The position numbers were made by a program, and so were the translations under genes. DNA of 9,508 nt from Actinomycetota bacterium (GTDB lineage: Bacteria > Actinomycetota > Actinomycetes > Streptosporangiales > Streptosporangiaceae). The notes beneath the pieces were generated by a model. It was given only the letters and a program-made list of their open reading frames with translations, did no database searches and had not been told where the DNA came from. This document shows positions 5,586-9,508 of the stretch, in pieces (position 1 is the first letter of the stretch; every line of letters starts with the position of its first letter). The stretch covers positions 7,052-16,559 of the forward strand of contig PLIQ01000103.1 in NCBI GenBank assembly GCA_003140115.1, written 5' to 3'.

Positions 5586-6758
5586 ATGCCATTCCCGTCC
5601 GGCAAGACCGCGATCGTCGGCGTGTACACCACCGCGCAGGCCAAGTCGCTCTTGCCGCGCACCCCGGTCTCGCTCCAGCTCGAGGCGGTCAAGGGCGCGC
5701 TCGATGACGCCGGCCTGTCCTTCAGCGACGTCGACGGCGTCATCCCCCTGGACCCGGCCCCGTACGGTACCCCCGCCTCGGTGCACATGTTCTGGGCCGA
5801 GCAGTTCGGCGAGCGGCCGCTGACCTACCTGGAGGTCGGCATCGCGTCCGGCGGCCTGGCCAAGGCGGCGACCGCGATCGGCGCCGGGATGGCCAACGTG
5901 GTGGTCCTGTTCTGGGGCAAGGCCGGTTACCAGATCGGCCCGCGCGGGACGCCCCAGCCCGATGCCGCCCCCCGGATCGGCGCGTGGGGCTACGACATCC
6001 ACGGCGCCTACATGACGCCCTGGTACGCCATGTGGGCGCAGCGCTACATGCACGACTTCGGGGTCACCGGGGCCGACCTGGCCGAGGTCGCTGTCACCCA
6101 TCGGTATCACGCCACCCTCAACCCGGACTCGATCATGGGCCGCCGCGGCGAGATCACCGTCGACGACGTGCTCGGCTCGCGCATCGTCGCCTCCCCGCTG
6201 CACCTGCTGGACTGCGCCATCGACAACGACGGCGGGTACGCGATCGTGATCGCGTCCGAGGCGGTGGCCCGGTCCTGCCGCAAGCCGCCGGTCTGGGTCC
6301 TCGGCGGCGCCGAGTCGGCCTACACCGACATCTACAGCTCCATCTCCGACCCGTGGTTCCCCGAGGAGGGCAAGGCCGTCCGGCGCACGGCTGACCTGGC
6401 CTTCGCCCAGGCCGGCGTGACCCGTGACGACATCGACGTGGCCGGCCTGTACGACTGCTTCACCGTGACCATGCTGCGGGACCTGGAGGAGATGGGCTTC
6501 TGCAAGCTCGGCGAGGGGGCGGCCTACTTCGCCGAGGGCCACACCCGCCTCGGCGGCTCCATGCCCGCCAACACCGACGGCGGCCTGCTCTCGAACAGCC
6601 ACAACACCAACCCCTCGGGTATGCACACCGTCGAGGTAGTCCGCCAGCTGCGCGGCGAATGCGGCCCCCGCCAGGTCCCCGACGCCAAGATCGGCATCTG
6701 CCTAGCCCAGGGCTACGCCGTCCACGGCATGGCCGGCACCCTGATCATGGCCGTGTAG
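5586..6758 (+). CDS. Second thiolase-like protein, paralogue of the first, also lacking the nucleophilic Cys
   Basis: 390-residue thiolase-superfamily protein, colinear with the product of 3920-5092 and roughly 70% identical by eye, higher in the C-terminal two-thirds. The nucleophile region reads EVGIASGGLAKAATAIGAG (83-101), with Ile86 near the usual Cys position. Retained are LYDCFT (Tyr289), GHTRLGGSMPANTDGGLLSN (318-337), His339 in SNSHNT, and AVHGMAG (378-384). Most differences from the paralogue lie in residues 20-90, including PAPYGTPASVHM, and around SHNTNPSG versus SHCGSPSG. Those regions shape the acyl pocket or dimer interface in this fold, so the two may differ in substrate or form a heteromer. 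AAGGAG (5575-5580) lies 5 nt before the ATG. It is the third gene of the operon. A redundant duplicate, a pseudo-catalytic subunit and a second specificity are all possible. Confidence 0.88.
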   Translation: MPFPSGKTAIVGVYTTAQAKSLLPRTPVSLQLEAVKGALDDAGLSFSDVDGVIPLDPAPYGTPASVHMFWAEQFGERPLTYLEVGIASGGLAKAATAIGAGMANVVVLFWGKAGYQIGPRGTPQPDAAPRIGAWGYDIHGAYMTPWYAMWAQRYMHDFGVTGADLAEVAVTHRYHATLNPDSIMGRRGEITVDDVLGSRIVASPLHLLDCAIDNDGGYAIVIASEAVARSCRKPPVWVLGGAESAYTDIYSSISDPWFPEEGKAVRRTADLAFAQAGVTRDDIDVAGLYDCFTVTMLRDLEEMGFCKLGEGAAYFAEGHTRLGGSMPANTDGGLLSNSHNTNPSGMHTVEVVRQLRGECGPRQVPDAKIGICLAQGYAVHGMAGTLIMAV

Positions 6759-6776
6759 CTCTAAGCCGAAGTTCAG

Positions 6777-6836
6777 ATCAGGGCACGGAGCACCCCGCCC
6801 CTTGGCGGTCATCAGGGCACGGAGCACCCCGCCCCT
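6777..6836 (+). repeat. 26-bp exact direct repeat
   Basis: 6777-6802 and 6811-6836 are identical over 26 bp (beginning ATCAGGGCACGGAGCACC and ending GCCCCT), so the period is 34 bp. It begins 19 nt after the stop of the second thiolase-like gene. Each copy can fold GGGC with GCCC, and the first copy with its spacer forms CCGCC-CCTT-GGCGG (6795-6808). A weak terminator role is possible, but there is no T-tract. Confidence 0.85.
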
Positions 6837-7003
6837 CCCTGGCCCGGTAGCGGGGACCGCGCCAACTGTGCCCGGCGGCCGACCGTCGAGGTCGTGGTTA
6901 TCCTGTGACCGCTGGGGCCCGTGCTGCTGTCGTGCCCGCCGGCCTGCCGTGCTGAGGCCAGGGTCTGAGAGCGCCGCCCGGGTGAGCGGCCCCGGGCCGG
7001 CGC

Positions 7004-7022
7004 GGGTCAGACCCGCTGACCC
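7004..7022. terminator. Inverted repeat, possible bidirectional terminator
   Basis: GGGTCAG-ACCCG-CTGACCC is a perfect 7-bp stem with a 5-nt loop. An alternative overlapping hairpin, GCGGGT-CAG-ACCCGC, occupies 7002-7016. It lies 246 nt beyond the thiolase operon and lacks a T-tract, as many high-GC terminators do. It could equally be a protein-binding site. Confidence 0.35.
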
Positions 7023-7102
7023 AGCCCCAGGCGGCTCACCCCCGGCGCAGACACCTCACCCGTCCCGCAATTCACCAGCATATTCGAAGCACTGGAATTT
7101 AT

Positions 7103-7180
7103 CGCGGAGGATATAGCTTATGCGGAGCATTTTGGTGGCTATAGCTGCCCGGATCCTCCGCGTAAGCCGGATCCTCCGCG
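7103..7180. repeat. Long imperfect inverted repeat (78-nt stem-loop) with internal 18-nt periodicity
   Basis: The arms 7103-7130 and 7153-7180 pair over 28 positions: 23 Watson-Crick pairs and 2 G-T wobbles. The outer stem is an uninterrupted 10 bp (CGCGGAGGAT with ATCCTCCGCG), followed by a small internal loop, GCTTA with TAAGC, and GCGGAG with CTCCGC. Each arm is itself a partial direct repeat with an 18-nt period (GCGGAG at 7104 and 7122; CCGGATCCTCCGCG at 7149 and 7167). The 22-nt loop contains the palindrome GCTATAGC (7138-7145). It sits between convergent genes, so it may be a two-way terminator, a structured RNA, or a small palindromic (REP/MITE-like) element. Confidence 0.75.
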
Positions 7181-7328
7181 GTAATGGGACGCTGACGCAC
7201 TACCGGGGCCTGCGGGACGACGGCCTGCGGGGCATCGCCCGCCGAGGGACAAATACAGCGATCGCGGATATAAGAGGTGCCGGATCCCGGAAGGGCTCTC
7301 CGGAAAGCTCAGGGCAGATCAGCGCCCG

Positions 7329-7979
7329 CTAGCGCCACGCGAATACGGGCTGCTCGAAGTGGGCTACCCGGGTGGTCAGGCCGTGCAGGGCCACCTGGCA
7401 GAACTGGTGGATGATGGCGGCGGTCGGCGTGTACACGTAGCCGCCCAGCAGGGCCAGCCGCAGGACCAGCGCCGGCGATTCCGGGATGGCCAGCAACTCC
7501 GGCGGGCGGTCGAAGTCGGCCAGCGGGATCACGTGGATCCGCGCCACCTCCGCGGCCTGCTTCGTGAGCGTGCCCACCGGTCCGCCCCAGACCACCACGG
7601 GCGTGATCAGGAAGCCGGACCGGGTCGCGAAATCGTCTAGGACGCCGAGCACCTCGTCCGCCGAAACCACCACGCCCGTTTCCTCGCGCAGTTCCCGCAG
7701 CGCCGCGTCCGGCACGGACTCGCCGGGTTCCCGGCTTCCCCCGGGCAGCGCCCACTGCCCGGAATGGTTCCGCAGGCCCGCCGCCCGCCTGGTGATCAGC
7801 AGGCTGAGGACATCCTGCTGCTGCAGCACGCAGATCGCCACCGACGCGGCCCGCAGGCCAGGCCGCGAGATCGGGACCCGCCGGAACCCGGCCAGGCGGG
7901 CCGCGATGGCACTCCTGTCGTCCGCCACCGAACCCGCGGAACCCGCAGAACCCGGATCAGAACCCGCAGAACCCGTCAT
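7329..7979 (-). CDS. Nudix hydrolase, probable CoA diphosphatase (NudL-like)
   Basis: 216-residue Nudix protein. The Nudix box is complete: G81-x5-E87-x7-R95-E-L-x-E99-E100-x-G102, which binds the metal for diphosphate cleavage. Just before it, LLITRRAAGLRNHSGQWALP (60-79) matches the extra motif of CoA-pyrophosphatase Nudix enzymes (LLTxR..LRxHxGQ..FPGG, with Leu for Phe), so cleavage of CoA or acyl-CoA to 3',5'-ADP and phosphopantetheine is likely. The C-terminal FEQPVFAWR also suits that group. The N-terminal 19 residues are a Gly-Ser-Ala repeat coded by a 9-bp DNA repeat. ATG at 7979 is preferred over the in-frame GTG at 7985 because GAGG lies 5 nt upstream of the ATG but abuts the GTG. 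It is the second gene after the crotonase, 42 nt downstream. Confidence 0.88.
   Translation of the reverse strand: MTGSAGSDPGSAGSAGSVADDRSAIAARLAGFRRVPISRPGLRAASVAICVLQQQDVLSLLITRRAAGLRNHSGQWALPGGSREPGESVPDAALRELREETGVVVSADEVLGVLDDFATRSGFLITPVVVWGGPVGTLTKQAAEVARIHVIPLADFDRPPELLAIPESPALVLRLALLGGYVYTPTAAIIHQFCQVALHGLTTRVAHFEQPVFAWR
7930..7977 (-). repeat. 9-bp short tandem repeat in the 5' end of the Nudix gene
   Basis: Five 9-bp units of the form GAACCCGnn on the plus strand (7930, 7939, 7948, 7960, 7969), with a 3-bp TCA insertion between the third and fourth. They code for the Gly-Ser-Ala/Asp-rich N-terminus. Both unit and insertion keep frame, so copy number could vary without disrupting the enzyme. 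Confidence 0.8.
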
Positions 7980-8021
7980 AAGCACCTCAGCATCGACGGC
8001 AGCCCGTGGAATTCCCCGCGG

Positions 8022-8759
8022 CTACCTGCTCGCCTTGGCCCGGATGGCGTCCTTGAACCCGTCGGTCATGTTCCACTTGAAGTTCCCCGCCACGATAGCG
8101 GCATTTTGCAGCCGCTCGGCCAGCACGCTCCGCCGGTACCTGACCGTTTCTCGCAACGCCGCCTGCGGGTGCGCGATCACCTGCCGGGCCAGCGCCGAGG
8201 CCTCCTCGAGATGGTGGCCGCTGGCCGCGACCTTGGTGATCAGGCCCGCCCGGAAGGCTTCCTCCGCGGTGAAGAACCGGCCGGTCAGCACCACGTCGTT
8301 GGCGAACGAAGCACCGGTGGCACAGGCGATATGAGCCCAGAAGCTGGCCGTCGGCACTCCGTAGCTCGTCTCGGTGACCTGGAACCGGGTGTCCTCGGCG
8401 GCGACCACGAATTCGCAGAGCAAGGCCGTGCCCAGGGCGTGGCCGATCGCGTATCCGTGCACCGCCGCCACGAGCGGTTTGTAGTTCTCGCAGCGCAGGA
8501 CCGCCTGAGTCTCGCTCGGCAGGGACCGGCTGTCCACTCCCTCGTCGGCGATGGCCAGCAGCCGCTGGTTGATATCCGACCCGGTCGAGAAGGCCCGTCC
8601 CGCCCCGGACACGATGCCGATCTGCGCGTCGTCGTCCCGGTCCAGGCGGTCCAAGGCCGCCACGTACTCGACCAGGCCGCTGTTGGTGAAGGCGTTGAGC
8701 TTCTCGGGCCGGTTGAGCCTGATATAGGCGATGCCGTCGATCACTTCGTAGTCGATCAT
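8022..8759 (-). CDS. Enoyl-CoA hydratase/isomerase (crotonase) family protein
   Basis: 245-residue crotonase-fold protein acting on acyl-CoA thioesters. Motifs: IAYIRLNRPEKLNAF (10-24), the first oxyanion-hole segment SGAGRAFSTGSDINQ (51-65), the second segment VHGYAIGHALGTALLCEFV (100-118), and ETSYGVP (130-136). Aligned with rat mitochondrial enoyl-CoA hydratase, the Glu144 position is Gly110 while the Glu164 position is Glu130. A standard two-Glu hydration is therefore doubtful; an isomerase, a hydrolase-like or a decarboxylase-like role is possible. ATG 8759 is chosen because family similarity begins there (MIDYEVIDG) and the length is normal. The open frame continues to 8894, but that extension is low-complexity, overlaps promoter palindromes and lacks a ribosome site. 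AGGAAA lies about 10 nt upstream of 8759, spaced rather far. It is first in an operon with the Nudix gene and divergent from the carboxyltransferase. Confidence 0.85.
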   Translation of the reverse strand: MIDYEVIDGIAYIRLNRPEKLNAFTNSGLVEYVAALDRLDRDDDAQIGIVSGAGRAFSTGSDINQRLLAIADEGVDSRSLPSETQAVLRCENYKPLVAAVHGYAIGHALGTALLCEFVVAAEDTRFQVTETSYGVPTASFWAHIACATGASFANDVVLTGRFFTAEEAFRAGLITKVAASGHHLEEASALARQVIAHPQAALRETVRYRRSVLAERLQNAAIVAGNFKWNMTDGFKDAIRAKASR

Positions 8760-8793
8760 CTGCTGCCGTATTTCCTGTTGGCGTGAATCCGGG

Positions 8794-8810
8794 CCCGCCG
8801 CACCGGCGGG
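8794..8810 (-). other. GC-rich hairpin in the probable crotonase leader
   Basis: CCCGCCG-CAC-CGGCGGG is a perfect 7-bp stem with a 3-nt loop. Flanking GGGCC (8791-8795) and GGCCC (8822-8826) allow a competing larger fold. It lies about 35 nt upstream of the preferred start and could affect translation or early termination. No known riboswitch class is recognised. Confidence 0.4.
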
Positions 8811-8875
8811 ACGCGCCGCGCCGGCCCGCACGGCATGAACCGATGATGGCACAAAGATAGATAAATGTACAAGTA

Positions 8876-8905
8876 TTGACACGTGTCGATGCATCGCACT
8901 AATGT
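8876..8905 (+). promoter_or_regulatory. Promoter of the carboxyltransferase gene
   Basis: A perfect TTGACA (8876-8881), 18 nt, then TAATGT (8900-8905, TAnnnT type). Transcription would start near 8912, leaving a 70-nt leader with GGAGAG (8971-8976) before the ATG at 8982. It lies at the edge of an A/T-rich block (about 8850-8880), which may also carry the crotonase promoter on the other strand. Confidence 0.6.
8878..8896. promoter_or_regulatory. Two abutting 10-bp palindromes, candidate operator
   Basis: GACACGTGTC (8878-8887) and CGATGCATCG (8887-8896) are both perfect palindromes sharing one base. They fill the spacer between -35 and -10 of the carboxyltransferase promoter in a divergent intergenic region. 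Such placement suits a repressor, for example of the TetR type, but no regulator gene adjoins this site. Confidence 0.45.
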
Positions 8906-8981
8906 GCTCTTGACCTGCCGATCACGATCGGCCAGCGCACGCTCGTCTCAGAAGCGGGACGCCGCACTCAGGAGAGAGCCA

Positions 8982-9508
8982 ATGACCTCGGAAGAGATCA
9001 GGACGGTCGAACGGCTCCGCGCGCTTCGCACGCAGGTCACCACCGAGATGGGCGGCGCGGCGGCGGTCAGTGCGATCCACGCGGCTGGCCGCCGGACGGC
9101 CCGCGAGCACATCGCCCAGTTCGTTGACGCTGGGTCGTTCGGTGAAATAGGGACGTTCGCGACGTTCGTCGACAAGGTGACGGCACCCGAGCCGGGGCCC
9201 TACGGTGGCGGCATCATCGGCGGGCACGCCACCCTCGACGGCCGGGCGGTTACCGTGGCCACCGATGACGACAGCGTGGCCACCCCGGCCCGGCGCAGCA
9301 CCGGCAAGGCCGCCCGGCTGTACCAGATGGCGCTCCAGCAGCGCCGCCCCTACATCGAGATCGCCAACGGCGACACCGTCCCCGACCTGGCCGCCCGGCC
9401 CGGCAAGACCGGCACGGCGAACGCCCGGACGTTCGGCGCCGAGCCCGCGTTCCCGTACCTGCTCGAGCGCCAGCGGGCCATCCCGGTGGTCTGCATGGTG
9501 CTGGGCGA
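8982..9508 (+). CDS. Acyl-CoA carboxylase carboxyltransferase subunit, N-terminal part (cut by window end)
   Basis: The frame is open from ATG 8982 to the window edge (175 full codons). The product resembles the N-terminal half of carboxyltransferase beta subunits (acetyl-/propionyl-CoA carboxylase, methylmalonyl-CoA decarboxylase alpha type): AAGRRTAREHIAQFVDAGSF (34-53, like the HARGRLTARERI..LLDPGSF signature), GGGIIGGHATLDGRAVTVAT (75-94), and FPYLLERQRAIPVVCMVLG (157-175). It diverges in places. The usual FGGS segment reads DDDSVATPARRSTGKAARLY, and the GGGARIQE loop is replaced by NGDTVPDLAARPGKTG, so it is an unusual paralogue whose substrate cannot be named. GGAGAG (8971-8976) lies 5 nt before the ATG. 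It is transcribed away from the crotonase and could feed or use the short acyl-CoA released by the neighbouring pathway. Confidence 0.82.
   Translation, partial: MTSEEIRTVERLRALRTQVTTEMGGAAAVSAIHAAGRRTAREHIAQFVDAGSFGEIGTFATFVDKVTAPEPGPYGGGIIGGHATLDGRAVTVATDDDSVATPARRSTGKAARLYQMALQQRRPYIEIANGDTVPDLAARPGKTGTANARTFGAEPAFPYLLERQRAIPVVCMVLG

Larger units (their letters stand above)
6759..7328. other. Non-coding interval with repeats and hairpins
   Basis: About 570 bp between the 3' ends of two convergent genes. It holds a 26-bp direct repeat (6777-6836), an inverted repeat (7004-7022), a long stem-loop (7103-7180), a 10-bp direct repeat GGCCTGCGGG (7207-7216 and 7222-7231), and a more A/T-rich patch at about 7075-7145 unlike the flanking genes. 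No open frame in it has family-like sequence. It may be a transcription-ending zone or the decayed remains of an inserted element. Confidence 0.6.

Noticed and set aside
5115..6626. Long minus-strand open frame (503 codons) opposite the DUF35 and second thiolase genes
   Set aside because: Antisense shadow of well-supported genes; a similar shadow lies opposite the first thiolase gene.
3920..6758. Calling the operon a steroid side-chain aldolase (ltp2/chsH2) outright
   Set aside because: The similarity is in family and logic only. DUF35 is not fused to MaoC, there are two thiolase-like chains, and no cyp125, chsH1 or ring-degradation gene is in the window.
6802..7116. Open frame of 104 codons after the thiolase operon
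   Set aside because: Pro/Arg/Ser-rich translation of GC-rich DNA, a TTG start inside the direct repeat, no ribosome site and no domain-like sequence.
7120..7332. Open frame of 70 codons with a GGAGG 9 nt upstream (MRSILVAIAARILRVSRILR...)
   Set aside because: Its ribosome site, start codon and first 20 codons are parts of the long stem-loop; the frame shows mixed codon use, no family resemblance, and overlaps the end of the Nudix gene. The motif-like RILR repeat comes from the DNA repeat.
8760..8894. 45-residue N-terminal extension of the crotonase (MHRHVSILVHLSIFV...)
   Set aside because: It begins inside promoter palindromes, is low-complexity and Ala/Gly/Arg-rich, and precedes the normal family start at MIDYEV; it is better explained as promoter and leader.

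Overview
The window is bacterial chromosomal DNA of a high-GC actinomycete-like organism. This follows from strong G/C bias at third codon positions, GTG starts, a luciferase-like oxidoreductase of the type that uses coenzyme F420, a leaderless-type promoter, and thiolase-like/DUF35 gene pairs of the kind found in actinobacterial acyl-CoA catabolism. The exact genus cannot be read from the sequence. No RNA gene, CRISPR array, transposase or phage gene was seen.

Layout. (1) 23-2278 (+): two adjacent, divergent acyl-CoA dehydrogenase genes, probably the two subunits of one hetero-oligomeric enzyme. (2) 2286-3185 (-): a luciferase-like, probably F420-dependent oxidoreductase, convergent with them. 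(3) 3318-3746 (+): an ArsR-type winged-helix regulator, divergent from the oxidoreductase. The 132-bp gap holds overlapping promoter candidates and a 20-bp element that recurs upstream of the next operon. (4) 3920-6758 (+): an operon of a thiolase-like protein, a small DUF35 zinc-ribbon/OB-fold protein and a second thiolase-like protein. The thiolase-like proteins are roughly 70% identical by eye and both lack the usual nucleophilic cysteine, which makes them candidates for Ltp2-like aldolases or other repurposed thiolases. (5) 6759-7328: about 570 bp without a convincing gene, holding a 26-bp direct repeat, a compact inverted repeat and a striking 78-nt stem-loop. (6) 8759-7329 (-): a crotonase followed by a Nudix hydrolase of the CoA-diphosphatase type. 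(7) 8982 to the end (+): the N-terminal part of a biotin-dependent-type carboxyltransferase subunit, divergent from the crotonase and behind a good promoter with two abutting palindromes.

Together the genes look like a catabolic acyl-CoA locus. It offers dehydrogenation (acyl-CoA dehydrogenase pair), a crotonase step, carbon-carbon cleavage by an unusual thiolase-like/DUF35 complex, a flavin/F420 redox step, carboxylation of a short acyl-CoA and CoA turnover (Nudix). The split dehydrogenase plus cysteine-less thiolase/DUF35 set resembles the logic of mycobacterial cholesterol side-chain degradation (ChsE1-ChsE2, Ltp2-ChsH2), but the MaoC hydratase and P450 of that system are not in the window. 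The substrate is therefore unknown. The most noteworthy items are the thiolase/DUF35/thiolase operon, the shared candidate operator linking it to the ArsR gene, and the long hairpin at 7103-7180.
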